Positions 1 to 9,900 are shown, counted from the stretch's first letter. The stretch: DNA of 64,000 nucleotides from Streptococcus porcinus (GCF_901542335.1 NZ_LR594036.1:1054001-1118000); one strand, 5' to 3'. Notes: generated by a model not told the origin, from the sequence alone. A program made the numbers and translations.

Positions 1-428
1 TTATCTAGCGAGAAAGATTCCACTTGTAACAGTTCTTCTAAAACCTTAGAAAAGAAATATTGCTCACTTGCAAAAACTTTTTTTGACAAGTGTGGTTGAC
101 TTTCTACTAGCGAGATCATTTCTTCTAAATCTTCCAACTTGTTACAAAGTGGCTTCTCAATGCTAATGTAAGAATAGAGATACGTTTTTACAATAGTTTT
201 TAATACCCTAAGGTGATCATTTGTCGGAGTACAAATTTCAATCGTAAAATATTCTCGTGATAAGTCATCCAACACATTAACGTTTTTATTAAGTAATTTC
301 ATGCTGGAAAATTTTAAATCTTTGACGTAGACATCATATCCACGTGATAGCCACTTATCCGCCTTAATTTTCCCAATTTTTCCAAAACCAATTATTAGAA
401 TATTTTTACAATCACGATTTCTACTCAT
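1..428 (-). CDS. Gfo/Idh/MocA-type oxidoreductase, partial
   Basis: My own reading of the minus strand gives an open frame from an ATG at 428 to the window edge with no stop, so only the N-terminal ~142 residues are visible. It opens with a Rossmann dinucleotide motif, ILIIGFGKIGKIKADKW. An EICTPTNDHL segment and then SIEKPLCNKLEDLEEM follow; EKP is the typical motif after strand 5 of the Gfo/Idh/MocA family, in which its Lys contacts cofactor and substrate. NAD(P)-dependent redox activity on a small metabolite is therefore likely, but the substrate is unknown. The start overlaps the end of the CofE-like gene by 8 bases, so it is a translationally coupled member of the shp-led operon. The C-terminal substrate domain lies outside the window. 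Confidence 0.75.
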   Translation of the reverse strand, partial: MSRNRDCKNILIIGFGKIGKIKADKWLSRGYDVYVKDLKFSSMKLLNKNVNVLDDLSREYFTIEICTPTNDHLRVLKTIVKTYLYSYISIEKPLCNKLEDLEEMISLVESQPHLSKKVFASEQYFFSKVLEELLQVESFSLD

Positions 429-1155
429 TTAATGCTTCCTTTATACTCGTATGTTCCGACCATTTATAATCTAAGCCTCTAATAATAACAGCAGGAATTC
501 CAGTTCCTCTTTGACCCATCAATAGACCGGCACTACTTGCTAGCATATCGCATAAAGTCTCCTCCTGAATTTTACATTTACCTGTAGTTATATCTATCGA
601 TTTTGTTTTCCTTAATGGTTCAATTCCAAAAACTCCGATAGCTACTTGATTTGCACCTCGTTTATCTTCTCTACCATCACTATCCGATATGATAACTGCT
701 ACTTGCTTCTTAAATTTTAAGCTTAGATATTCCGAAATTTTCTTTGCTGATTTATCTGGATCTTTAGGGAGCATTACGACCTCATCATCTGACTTTTTAT
801 CTATTCCGCCGCTTGTCAGTTTTAATCCATTTGCTAATCTACAACCTATATAGTTATCTCTTACATCAAGTAGGGATAGATCTCTATTTGTTAATTCCAA
901 AATTAACTCAATAATTCTAGGATCTTTACGTGGAATTCTTTTGTGAAGCTGTTTTGCTAAATCACTTGGAATTACTGTATCAAGAGATACCACGCTATTT
1001 TCCGCAATTGAAACTATTTTTGAAGCAATGCAAATGATATCTCTATTTTTGAGACAAAGATTGGCAGAAATCATACTTTCAGCGATAATCTCTGCCACTG
1101 GATCGCCTTCTTTAATTTCTGGTATATTTGCTAATTCAATTAAATTTAAAGTCAT
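421..1155 (-). CDS. CofE-like amino-acid ligase (F420-0:gamma-glutamyl ligase family)
   Basis: A 244-aa protein of the CofE family. The known family members attach glutamate to the phosphate-activated F420-0 core using GTP. Visible features are DIICIASKIVSIAENSV near the N-terminus, RIPRKDPRIIELIL, NGLKLTSGGIDKKSDDEVVMLPKDPDKSAKKI (the order SGGIDKS-D-V-LP-DP is typical), VAVIISDSDGREDKRGANQVAIG and a C-terminal GQRGTGIPAVIIRG. I chose the ATG at 1155 (GGAG six bases upstream) over one at 1167. It overlaps the end of the TIM-barrel gene by 20 bases. Streptococci are not known to make F420, so the enzyme probably ligates another carboxylate to an amino acid in a pheromone-induced pathway (inference). 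Confidence 0.8.
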   Translation of the reverse strand: MTLNLIELANIPEIKEGDPVAEIIAESMISANLCLKNRDIICIASKIVSIAENSVVSLDTVIPSDLAKQLHKRIPRKDPRIIELILELTNRDLSLLDVRDNYIGCRLANGLKLTSGGIDKKSDDEVVMLPKDPDKSAKKISEYLSLKFKKQVAVIISDSDGREDKRGANQVAIGVFGIEPLRKTKSIDITTGKCKIQEETLCDMLASSAGLLMGQRGTGIPAVIIRGLDYKWSEHTSIKEALNE

Positions 1156-1993
1156 TTTTATCTCCATTTATATATTTGTTTAACGTCAGAAAAGAATTTT
1201 TTACAGAGTGCTTTTTTTTAAGCTGCTCCCTTTCATGGGTTTCAAGGCTAAAAATTAAATGTGTAAAGTTTTGATGAATCTGTTTAATAACTTTTTTAAA
1301 ATCAATAATACCTTTTCCCAATTCCACGTAGTTTACCTTTTTATCATCAGGAAGGTAATTCTTACAATGAATATAGTAAATGTATTCCTTAAGTTGACAA
1401 AGAGCTTCTCCAACATTTTGATCGAGTCTATAATAATTAGCTATATCAAACCAAATCTTCAAATTATTAACTGCATTTGTCTTTATGAAATTTGCTATTT
1501 TCAGTAAATCTTCAGCCTTACTGACTGATGTACCTAACTCATTTTCAATCAAGAAAATGAGGTTTTCTTCTTTTAGTAGATTTAAAAAAAGTTCATTTTT
1601 TAAAAACTCTTCTGTTGAACAGCCTATCCCTCCAAAAATTCTGATATATTTAATTTCAAAAAAATGAGCTATAAAAACTATTTTTCTAAGATATAACCAT
1701 TGTTGGTCTATTGTGATATTGGAAGATAGGCCATACAAATCTATTTCGTCTTCAGTTTTATGAGTTCCTATAGTCCATTTAAACAGGGGACTTGCAATAG
1801 AAATTGGAGTGATATTGTGTTTCCTTAACGCTTCTTTTAAATGAATAAGCTCAGCATCATTCAGTTGTATAAGATTCTTGCCATTGATTAACCTTAGTTC
1901 ACAACTCGTTACTGATAATTCATTTAAGAAGTTTAAAGAATCTTCAAGATTATCCGAAATCTCGTCCAAATTTATTGTAATTTTAAATGTCAT
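1136..1993 (-). CDS. Xylose-isomerase-like TIM-barrel enzyme
   Basis: A 285-aa protein with the layout of the AP endonuclease 2/xylose isomerase-like TIM-barrel family (sugar phosphate isomerases and epimerases). Likely metal-binding acidic residues and His are seen in FLIENELGTSVS, LKIWFDIANYY, YYIHCKNY and the C-terminal FSLETHERE. It probably performs a metal-dependent isomerisation, epimerisation or dehydration, for example on a dehydroshikimate-like compound given its neighbour AroE (inference only). The start overlaps the aroE-like stop by ATGA and the end overlaps the CofE-like start, so the genes are coupled. No signal peptide is present. Confidence 0.7.
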   Translation of the reverse strand: MTFKITINLDEISDNLEDSLNFLNELSVTSCELRLINGKNLIQLNDAELIHLKEALRKHNITPISIASPLFKWTIGTHKTEDEIDLYGLSSNITIDQQWLYLRKIVFIAHFFEIKYIRIFGGIGCSTEEFLKNELFLNLLKEENLIFLIENELGTSVSKAEDLLKIANFIKTNAVNNLKIWFDIANYYRLDQNVGEALCQLKEYIYYIHCKNYLPDDKKVNYVELGKGIIDFKKVIKQIHQNFTHLIFSLETHEREQLKKKHSVKNSFLTLNKYINGDKNDFKFN

Positions 1994-2856
1994 CTCTTCT
2001 TTAGTTTCCTTCCAATGTATTTATGTAATTCCACTAAATCATCTTTGCTTAAGTGATGTTCTTCGGCCCTCTTATTAGTCCAAAGTGAATACGCAGCAAT
2101 ACCTTGAAAAATCATAACCCACAAGCCATCAATTGCTTTGGCACCCTTATGACTGAAATATCTATATAATTTAGTATGTAAGGGGTTAAATACAACGTCT
2201 AGAAAGTATTTATCGTGAAAATTTACTGAGTCTAAAACATCTAAACCAATTGGTAGTTCCTCATCGTTAGTAATCATTCCAACAGGCGTCGTATTTATAA
2301 TCAAGTCTACTTCAGTAAGGTGCTTAAGCAACTCTTGATATGAAATATAGTGTAAATAGGGCCGTTCTTCCATTAAGCACAGCGTATTTTCACTGAGTGG
2401 CTCTCTATAAACTATTATTGGCAAAACATTGAATTGTTGTAGTGCGAAAATAGCAGCTCTACAAGTGCCACCCGTCCCTAAAATACAACATTTTTGTAAT
2501 TTATTGATGCCAAAGAAAGCTAGTGTCTCATAGATTCCGTTCCAATCAGTATTTGTCCCTCTCACACTATTCTCCGTTTTATAAATATTATTAATCGACC
2601 CAATAGCTTGGGTTGATTCATCTAAATCATTTATGTACTTTAATACCTCTCTTTTATAGGGTAAAGTGATATTGAACCCGAGACATTGAGGATCATTTAT
2701 CAACCTCTTCATTTTATCTTCTAGTGATACTGATTCAACTAGAATTTTTTGATGTTTATAATCTTTCAAACCTCCAGCGTTACAATTAAGATATTCAAAT
2801 AAATAAGACGATATAGAATGCTCAACGGGATTCCCAATCAAGGCAGAATATGTCAT
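1990..2856 (-). CDS. Shikimate dehydrogenase-like protein (AroE family)
   Basis: A 288-aa AroE-family protein; the family reduces 3-dehydroshikimate with NADPH. The N-terminal shikimate-binding part shows GNPVEHSISSYL and the catalytic-Lys motif FNITLPYKREVL. The NADP-binding part shows CCILGTGGTCRAAIFAL, and NTTPVGM and DGLWVMIFQGIAAYSLW follow. The ATG at 2856 has AGGAGGG upstream and is preferred over one inside that sequence. It is the first enzyme gene downstream of the pheromone gene. Its place in a pheromone-controlled operon, not in the aromatic pathway cluster, suggests it is a secondary copy serving a special metabolite. From memory, the S. pyogenes Rgg3/SHP3-controlled operon also begins with an aroE paralogue. 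Confidence 0.85.
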   Translation of the reverse strand: MTYSALIGNPVEHSISSYLFEYLNCNAGGLKDYKHQKILVESVSLEDKMKRLINDPQCLGFNITLPYKREVLKYINDLDESTQAIGSINNIYKTENSVRGTNTDWNGIYETLAFFGINKLQKCCILGTGGTCRAAIFALQQFNVLPIIVYREPLSENTLCLMEERPYLHYISYQELLKHLTEVDLIINTTPVGMITNDEELPIGLDVLDSVNFHDKYFLDVVFNPLHTKLYRYFSHKGAKAIDGLWVMIFQGIAAYSLWTNKRAEEHHLSKDDLVELHKYIGRKLKKR

Positions 2857-2973
2857 ATTATCTTTCCCTCCTTGCATTTTTAATAATATTAAATAACTTT
2901 AATAATAGACAAATTAATATTATTTTTGATACATCTTTAGCTATCCTAAAAACTTGCTATAAATCTAAGGATT

Positions 2974-3045
2974 TTAGCCGCCAGCAATAATAATAATATC
3001 TACAATCACTAACAGAATTGGGGTAGATTTTAATACTTTTTTCAT
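2974..3045 (-). CDS. shp: Short hydrophobic peptide pheromone precursor (SHP)
   Basis: A 23-codon ORF: a basic MKK start, a hydrophobic middle and the C-terminus DIIIIAGG. GGAGAA lies five bases before the ATG. SHP pheromones of Rgg2/Rgg3-type regulators are the last eight or so residues of such peptides, classically DILIIVGG or DIIIIVGG, exported and processed (Eep protease) and re-imported by the Ami/Opp permease. Here Ala replaces the usual Val before GlyGly. The divergent position next to rgg is the standard group I arrangement. About 120 bases separate its stop from the aroE-like gene, so read-through into the biosynthetic operon is plausible. Confidence 0.88.
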   Translation of the reverse strand: MKKVLKSTPILLVIVDIIIIAGG

Positions 3046-3082
3046 CTCACTTCTCCTTTTACTTTTTCTTTATTGTGTATTT

Positions 3083-3131
3083 ATTGTATACTAAATAAAA
3101 AATATCAATAATTTCGTTGGGAAAGTGGGAA
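3083..3131 (-). promoter_or_regulatory. shp promoter with Rgg box
   Basis: On the minus strand the block TTCCCACTTTC (3121-3131) matches the conserved Rgg2/3/RovS binding box as I remember it. It lies just upstream of TTGATA (3103-3108) and a TATACAAT element (3083-3090). The spacing between these hexamers is short (12-14 bases), consistent with a weak promoter needing activator help. The box sits 4 bases before the rgg start codon, so one site could control both directions. Confidence 0.65.
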
Positions 3132-3135
3132 TTTT

Positions 3136-3990
3136 ATGTTATCTAACCTTGGTAAAACACTTAGAAAAGTCCGTAAAGGCAAACAAGTAAGCTTGTCTTC
3201 TGTTGCAGATGAGCATCTATCGAAATCACAAATTTCGCGATTCGAACGAGGCGAGTCCGAAATATCTTGTATCCGACTTATCAATATCTTAGATAAATTG
3301 CATATTTCTTTAGATGAATTTCTTATTCTCCATGATAATGATTATCCTAGAACAGCCTCTTTTGCTAACCTAGTGCAATATATTCGCAAACAATATTCAT
3401 CCCAAAATAAAGCTAACATTGCAGCTTTACTTTCCAATGATTCACCTTACGAATTGAATCCACTTGAAAGAACAATGATAAAATCAATTCTGCATACATT
3501 GGATAAGAGTTTTACGCCATCAGATGAAGAAATGCTTCAGTTAACAGATTATCTTTTCAAAATTGAAAAATGGGGTTATTACGAAATTATTTTATTAGCT
3601 AACTGCATTAGAACGATTCACTATAATACGTGTTTTTTACTTACTAAGGAAATGTTGAAAAATTATATCTACTCGTCGTTAAATAAAACAAATAAGAAAC
3701 TTGTGACACAACTAGCAATAAATTACTTAATCGTTAGTGTTGATAAAAGTGAATTTGATAATTGTATGTTTCTAATTAATGAAATAAAAAAACTGTTAGA
3801 TAAGGAATTAAATTACTATGAACAAACCGTTTTTGTGTATGCTACAGGATATTGGGAATTCAAAAATAAGCGATCATCCAAAGGGATAGAAAAAATGGAA
3901 AAAGCCATGCAAATCTTCGAAATTCTCGGAGAATCCCAAATTAAATCACAATACCTCGAACACTACAAAAAACATGTTAAAAAAAATTAA
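3136..3990 (+). CDS. rgg: Rgg-family pheromone-responsive transcriptional regulator
   Basis: A 284-aa protein, the usual Rgg length. Residues 1-65 form an XRE-type helix-turn-helix ([32 protein letters not shown]). The rest is an all-helical repeat domain that in the family binds the SHP peptide. Cys45 is present (SEISCIRL); this Cys forms an intersubunit disulphide in Rgg2-type proteins. It is divergent from shp, and the Rgg box overlaps its own 5' region, so autoregulation is likely. It probably switches the shp-led operon in response to imported DIIIIAGG-type peptide. Whether it is an activator (Rgg2-like) or a repressor (Rgg3-like) cannot be decided here; the operon content resembles the Rgg3 locus. 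Confidence 0.9.
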   Translation: MLSNLGKTLRKVRKGKQVSLSSVADEHLSKSQISRFERGESEISCIRLINILDKLHISLDEFLILHDNDYPRTASFANLVQYIRKQYSSQNKANIAALLSNDSPYELNPLERTMIKSILHTLDKSFTPSDEEMLQLTDYLFKIEKWGYYEIILLANCIRTIHYNTCFLLTKEMLKNYIYSSLNKTNKKLVTQLAINYLIVSVDKSEFDNCMFLINEIKKLLDKELNYYEQTVFVYATGYWEFKNKRSSKGIEKMEKAMQIFEILGESQIKSQYLEHYKKHVKKN

Positions 3991-4582
3991 AAGGTTTACT
4001 AATATCATCTACACATGTTGAGGATAGTTTGTCGATTATGGGAATACCCCTCGACCTTATTTAATTTACTTTTTTTAACGCTACATCTCGATTTTGCAAA
4101 TAGCCCCTTCTACTTAGGCCCACCAAACACTTATTAAGATAACTATCAATTCCTGCTAAATTTAAATCCCCCTCAGTATTATGCCAACAACATCTTAACT
4201 CTATCAGGTGCAGTTTCGAAAAATTTACTCTTCTAATGCAAAATAGGCCAACATTTGAAGTTACATTCAAAAGTTGGCCTAATTATTTGCTATATGCTAC
4301 GTTTATAATATATCGATTACAACAAATCTGCTACTAAGTAGATAGAATTTTATGTTCGGGTTATAAGCATTTACATGTATTTGTAAGCAAACTAATTAAG
4401 AACTTACATTACATCAACTCACTAAATAATTTTATTTAGTTGTTAAGAGCATCACCCTTATCATAATTATTCTTGTCATTTTGAGTGATCTTTTGACAAA
4501 GATAACGAAAATACCAATTTACATGTATATACATAACAATGACATATATTACTCTACAGTTAGTATAATAGGTTTCCTAACC
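3991..4582. other. Gene-free junction between rgg and the integrase
   Basis: About 590 AT-rich bases with no convincing gene; a 69-codon minus-strand frame lacks family features. It contains a strong hairpin (4242-4284), a second small inverted repeat around 4416-4443 (actaaat/atttagt) and two copies of ttacatgtat at 4371-4380 and 4519-4528. Since it lies beyond the 3' end of the integrase gene, it is where the chromosome-ICE junction would be expected, but the att core cannot be defined without the other end. Confidence 0.5.
4242..4284. terminator. Long hairpin, probable terminator
   Basis: Nine perfect pairs TAGGCCAAC/GTTGGCCTA (4244-4252 with 4273-4281), extended by imperfect AT pairing outward (GCAAA/TTTGC) and an inner TTGAA/TTCAA pairing. 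It could end transcription from rgg or from the integrase side; a clear U-tract is lacking. Confidence 0.45.
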
Positions 4583-5782
4583 TTAATTCTGAGGTTGGCA
4601 GGAATTTTGGCATAAAATAGAATCTAATCCTGCACTAATCATATTTTGGGTTATTTCTTCTGATACTGTTTTATCCAAAACATTAAACCAGTGGCTGTAG
4701 GTATTCAAAGTTGTAGACTTATCAGCATGTCCCATTCGTCTTGCTACATATAAAATATCTTTTTGCAATACATTGATGAGATAGGAAGCATGACTATGTC
4801 TCAAACCTTTTCCAGTTATCACTGGTACACCTACTACCTGAGCTTTTCTTTTGATGATTCGACAAATCGTGGATTTACAGAATGGTTCTCCAAATCGTGA
4901 AATGATGAAATCTTTATCTTGATTGGCAACCTGTTTTTTTCTCCAATTTTCCAATACTGCTATTGTCACACCATCTAATTCAATGAGTCGCTCTCCCGCA
5001 GGTGTTTTTGTTTGATCTTTACGATACCAATTCCCATTTTCATCCTTTTCCAAGGTTGTATGAACTTTCAAGAATTTTTGTTCAAAATCGACATCTTCCC
5101 ACCATAAAGATAAACCTTCACTCACACGGACACCTGTCATATAGTACAACCAAATAGTTGTAAACCTTTGTAACTCTTCATAATCTTGCAAATCAAAGGA
5201 TTTAATGAAATTCTGAAACTCAATATAAGTCCAGAATGGTGTATCGGGATGTTTTCCTTTGGGATTATCCAAAGTTTTACACGGCATTGTTGAAATATAT
5301 CCTAATCTCTCAGCATAACCCATACAAGCCTTAAATCGTGACCATAAATTCTTCGCATAATTTTCAGAGTAATGTTCAATGATGTGTAATCTAAAAGATT
5401 CACAATCCCGAGCTGTTATTGCTTTCAAAGGTTTAGAACCAAAATACCGAATAAACAACTTATGATGTGGTAAAGCAGTTTTATAGGTTACAGCCTGCAC
5501 CTTTTGTTTATAAGCTCTTAGATAAATAGCATTCATATAATTTTCAAACGTGATATTGTAATTTTCAATACTAAGATTAGTATTAAACTCATACCTGATT
5601 CGGACTAGCTCATCATATGCTTCCTTCATTGTACTAAATGACTTACCATACTGATTCTTTCTAGCTTTCTTTTGAACTCGTTTACCTGTTACTGGGTCAA
5701 CTCCAAGATCAACCTGATAAAATATCTTCCCATTCTTATCACAATAAACACCTTTGTACTTTTTTTGATTTTTCATAGCCAT
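4583..5782 (-). CDS. int: Tyrosine recombinase, ICE integrase
   Basis: A 399-aa phage-type integrase. The N-terminus has a Tn916-like arm-binding region (KKYKGVYCDKNGKIFYQV), followed by a SAM-like core-binding domain (~65-165). The catalytic domain carries the Arg in MTGVRVSEGLSLWW, the H-x-x-R type box KGLRHSHASYLIN, then RRMGHADKSTTLNTYSHW with the Tyr nucleophile. It directs site-specific integration and, with an accessory factor, excision. The upstream DUF3173 gene ends 2 bases before its start, so they form an operon with the same order and strand as in other streptococcal ICEs. The 3' end faces the rgg locus, where the attachment site should lie. Confidence 0.92.
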   Translation of the reverse strand: MAMKNQKKYKGVYCDKNGKIFYQVDLGVDPVTGKRVQKKARKNQYGKSFSTMKEAYDELVRIRYEFNTNLSIENYNITFENYMNAIYLRAYKQKVQAVTYKTALPHHKLFIRYFGSKPLKAITARDCESFRLHIIEHYSENYAKNLWSRFKACMGYAERLGYISTMPCKTLDNPKGKHPDTPFWTYIEFQNFIKSFDLQDYEELQRFTTIWLYYMTGVRVSEGLSLWWEDVDFEQKFLKVHTTLEKDENGNWYRKDQTKTPAGERLIELDGVTIAVLENWRKKQVANQDKDFIISRFGEPFCKSTICRIIKRKAQVVGVPVITGKGLRHSHASYLINVLQKDILYVARRMGHADKSTTLNTYSHWFNVLDKTVSEEITQNMISAGLDSILCQNSCQPQN

Positions 5783-5784
5783 CT

Positions 5785-6033
5785 CTAATTCTCACTTTCC
5801 AAATTTTCTTCAGAGAGTGAAATACCAATTAACTCTTCTACAATATCTTTCGGAGCAATACCAAGTCTTCTATTGTCAAAGGGCGATTTACTTAATTTTA
5901 CCGCATTATTGTCTACTTTACGAGCTTCTTCAAACTTTTTTACTGCTATTTTTTTAGCTTCTCTAACGATGTTTCTTGCCGTATGTTCTGGGAAACCAAT
6001 TTTCATTAAGTCTTTATATGTTACTGTTCTCAT
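5785..6033 (-). CDS. DUF3173-type small protein, possible excision factor
   Basis: An 82-aa basic protein: TYKDLMKIGFPEHTARNIVREAKKIAVKKFEEAR and then FDNRRLGIAPKDIVEELIGI. This resembles DUF3173 proteins that sit directly upstream of ICE integrases. The helical N-terminus has the look of a small DNA-binding fold. The position suggests a recombination directionality role analogous to Xis; this is inferred from context, not from a known activity. AAGGT lies immediately before the ATG. Confidence 0.7.
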   Translation of the reverse strand: MRTVTYKDLMKIGFPEHTARNIVREAKKIAVKKFEEARKVDNNAVKLSKSPFDNRRLGIAPKDIVEELIGISLSEENLESEN

Positions 6034-6305
6034 ACCTTCGCCCCTATCAATAAAAAATATATCCTTAGTGGATATGACCGGTTACATCATTCATGGGCAT
6101 CTCACCCGTTGTCCTTTTACGCTGGCAACCTGAACGTTCAGAAGTATCATTGTCCTTAGTTTGTGTCTTGGCAGATAGAGGACCACTCTATTTTATAGCT
6201 GATTTTACTCGCTCTTATCACGGCGAATCACACTAAATTGCTCAACAAATAAGAAAGTTCCACTTTGGTTTATTCTATTTTCAATGAACATAGGATTATT
6301 AATAA

Positions 6306-6503
6306 TTATATTTTTTCCATTTCTAAAATATAATCTGTAGTTACTCTATATAGTCTAGCTAATTTTTTTAAAAATAATGTAGGAACATCTTGCCTTCCAC
6401 TCTCTATTCTAGAATATGCAGACTGTGAACAATGTAAATAATTTGCAATCTGAGTCTGTGATAAATCATTATCCTCTCTTAGATTTTTTAATCTGATATA
6501 CAT
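6306..6503 (-). CDS. Small XRE-family repressor-like regulator
   Basis: A 65-aa single-domain HTH_3 protein: RLKNLREDNDLSQTQIANYL, CSQSAYSRIESGRQDVP and LARLYRVTTDYILEM. Such compact Cro/CI-like proteins often control integration or transfer modules. I chose the ATG at 6503 (AGAGG upstream) over a TTG one codon earlier. The 272 bases between it and the DUF3173 gene hold no gene and probably its target promoters. Confidence 0.8.
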   Translation of the reverse strand: MYIRLKNLREDNDLSQTQIANYLHCSQSAYSRIESGRQDVPTLFLKKLARLYRVTTDYILEMEKI

Positions 6504-6710
6504 CAATAATCCTCTTACTGCTATTGTAAAATAGGAATAATTAAAATCAGAATTTTATGCAAAATATGCATAGATTATTTAAAGACAGTTTTATAATGTA
6601 GTATGACTAGAGAATTTTCCTACTTATACTAAAATCGTAATAACTAGAAGTTAATCTCAAAAAAGTAGTTTTTATTATATTGGCACTTAATAAGATAATC
6701 AAGAAATATT

Positions 6711-6760
6711 GAAAAAGCTCCAAAGTAATATCCAATTCAGATTAACTCTGGAGCTTTTTC
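6711..6760 (-). terminator. Terminator downstream of the surface protein
   Basis: Perfect 12-bp stem GAAAAAGCTCCA/TGGAGCTTTTTC with a 26-base loop. In the minus direction it ends in a T-rich run; it can also work rightward (GGAGCTTTTTC). It separates the XRE regulator from the surface-protein gene. The rest of 6504-6928 shows no gene. Confidence 0.65.
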
Positions 6761-6928
6761 GTATTTTTGCTGTTTACTATAATATACTTCCCTTAAAGGA
6801 AGGATTATAATTTTGAAACTTTACAAAGAAATAAATGTTAAAAACTGTATTTACATTTAATAATATACCCAAAAACTACATCAAAAGTGATATCTATAAC
6901 TTTGATTATCCAATTCAAAAGAATTAAC

Positions 6929-9900
6929 TTAGTATATATTTTCATTACTGTCATTTTCATCTCTTGTTCCAAAAATAAATAGTGCTAATAAAGAAAGTAA
7001 TATTGAAAGTAGCAAATATATGTACGATGATTTATCCTCGCCTGTTTTTGGCAATATTGGCGCTTTTTCAGTGACCGTTGCGTTTCCGGCGCTGATCACT
7101 GGAGCCGTCGTATCTGGTGTTTTCGGTTGCTGATCACGGTTATCCGGAATACCGTCATTGTCGTCATCCGGATCTGTCTCATCGGGAATACCATCGCCGT
7201 CCGTATCACGTTGAACCGTTACCGGAACATAACGTGTAATAACTTCGTATATCGAATTCCCCATTGGGTAATTCATATTTAAAATCACTTGAACCGGAAT
7301 TTTAATTTCATAAATCTCATCTGTCGCTTTATCCCAACGGGAAATTTTGGGAGTTCCTATAATATTGCCATTTGAATTCACAGATAATCCGTAAACTTCA
7401 TGTGATAATATTTTTGACTCTGTATAATTAGGGATTACAACGATTTTATCTGACTCTACTTTTACTTTATCTACAAAAACATTCACTGTCTGTACTTTTG
7501 CTTCTAATTTTTCTTCCCAAAGTGCATATAAAGTCATTGAACTAGCTGGAAGTTTTTGTCCTGTCTTAAACTTACTAACAGTTGATATAGGATCCGTTGT
7601 CCAACCAATCAAATTATATCCTAATCTATTGTATCCATGATTTCGGATATTGAACACCTGATTTTTAGGTCGTTCTGTGCTAATTACAGAACCATTTCCT
7701 CCGTTTGGATCAAAGTTCACTATAACATTATCTTTATTAGGATCCTTAACCCATTCTGCAAAAAGTTCCAAACTATCCCCAATAAAGCTTCTAAAACTAA
7801 GTTCATCTCTAGGTAGATAGCGTATTCCTCCTCCATCAGGTTTTGTATTCCAACCAACAAAAGTCATATCACTCTTTGGAGGCACCATAGCCACTGGATT
7901 AGCAAGAGTAATATTCTCTCTAAATCTCAAGGATGAGCCCATAGGAGGATTACTTCCACCATTAGCATTATACTTAAGGGTTTTAATTGGATAATTCCAT
8001 ACTGGCACATAGATAATTCCCTGTTTTGAAATCTGTGAAGTAGCTGGATTAACACTTTCCAAACGACCATTGACAAGTTTATGCCATTCTACATGTAAGA
8101 TATCTCCATTATAGTCAAGTTTATCATTGGCAGTAAGTGTGCCACTATAAATACGACTATTATTTATAACAGGAGTACCATTAGAATTAAGCTTTACAGT
8201 TCCATCACTATTTAGATAACCATAAAATACATTGTTTTTATCCGCTATTGTTTTCCCTGGTTCTACAATCAATACATACTTGTCGTCAAAAGCATTTGAA
8301 TCAAGGACAGTTTCATTGTGGACAATAACAGGGATAAAAACTTTTTCCCACACTCCATAATATATCAGACCACCAGCAGGAACTTTAACATTAGCAAAAT
8401 CAACTGCTTCTCCTAACCCTTTTTCATCGCTGTACCATCCTTTGAAGATGTAAGAAATACCATTAGAATCCGTTTTCTTTGTTACATAAGGAACATAATC
8501 CTTTGGTACTATATTTTCAATTTTATCGTTGAATAATACGTTTTCAGTTATAACCTTATCATCAAAATCCTTAGAAATAAAATCAACTTTATATCTTTTT
8601 TTGCGATAAAAAATGTTAACTTCCGATAAACCTCTAGCACTGATTTTTCTAACTCCGTTTTTGAAATTATTAAAGCGGACAAAATCATAGCCTTCGACTT
8701 CTCTATACATGTAAAAATCCGTAGAACGCAAAGAAGCTTTAAAAGAATTAAAAATTTCCCCAGTATCAATATCTTTAAAATAGACCATAGGGGTTGAATC
8801 AATCCTACGAGCAACATCTTCACTGACAACCTCGTCAAAATTTCTCTTAGGTTTGTACGGAGTGCTATAATATACTCTTGTTGTTTTATTATACCACCCA
8901 ATAACATTAGGGTCTTTTAAATACGGTGCTACCAACTCCCCCCATTTAACATTGTAAACTTCTGTAACATAATCAATATTATTAAACTCAAAACCAAGTT
9001 TTGGCCATATAATTCCATTGTGAAATCCCGTAGAAGTTCCGTCCTTTTTTAGAATATATCCCTCAGCATTCCGCCTAGCATATCGAACTGTAAGTTTACT
9101 TTTCCTTCGTTCATAGTAGATATTCAAAACAGAAGTCCCGTCACCGTTAATTGTTATGAGCATTTTTTGATTTTTTGAAAGCTCATAATTTTCTTTTAAT
9201 GACAGTGGTACATTGAAATTAAAATTGATAGTCGATTCCGTTATTCCTTTTAAATCCTCAATCATACCTACAGAATACCTCAAGCCTTGAAATTCACGAT
9301 TTCCGCTTGGTGTTTCTATCCAATGAACTATACGATATGGTGTATCTTTCCGTGGTTCCCATTGGGCTAATAGATTATAATTTCTTTTCACTTCAGTATT
9401 GGCATCCACTGGCTGATTGGTGCTCTTGTCAAGCCACTGAATAAAATTGTATCCTTTACGTTCTGGTACAGGTAGATGTCCGTTAAGAAAATTGGACGAT
9501 AAAGACCCGTTATTGATATACAGATTTGGTATTTCACTCCCTCCAGAAACATCAAAATTAATAATATTTTGATGTTTAACGACTGCATAAAGTTCTATAT
9601 CATGTAAAACTGGAGTATTAAAATCATAAATTTGATCGCCATTAACTACTGTTGACCAGTGTGAGAAAACAGTTGCATCTTTTGAAGATAAGAAGGCGAC
9701 GTCTTTATCAGTCACAGTCCGCCCAGTTTGTACTTCCTTTACTCGAATAACAACACCATTATCATCTTTAAAAACAACTCGTCGACTGTTGTTGTAACGC
9801 GCAAAAACACGAACCAACTCCTTATTGTTAGCTCCTATACTAATGTCTTTTTTATAACTTGTTGGTTTATTAAAGTCAACTTTTGTATCCTCTCCCTCAA

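Noticed and set aside
4061..4270. A 69-codon minus-strand frame after rgg
   Set aside because: No ribosome site or family feature, and it overlaps a strong hairpin; treated as non-coding.
3991..4582. tRNA or rplL target gene for the integrase
   Set aside because: No tRNA cloverleaf or ribosomal protein segment was found; the target gene would lie at the other ICE end or be intergenic.
6034..6305. Possible small gene between DUF3173 and XRE genes
   Set aside because: The plus-strand frame 5873-6133 lies antisense to DUF3173; nothing else is convincing.
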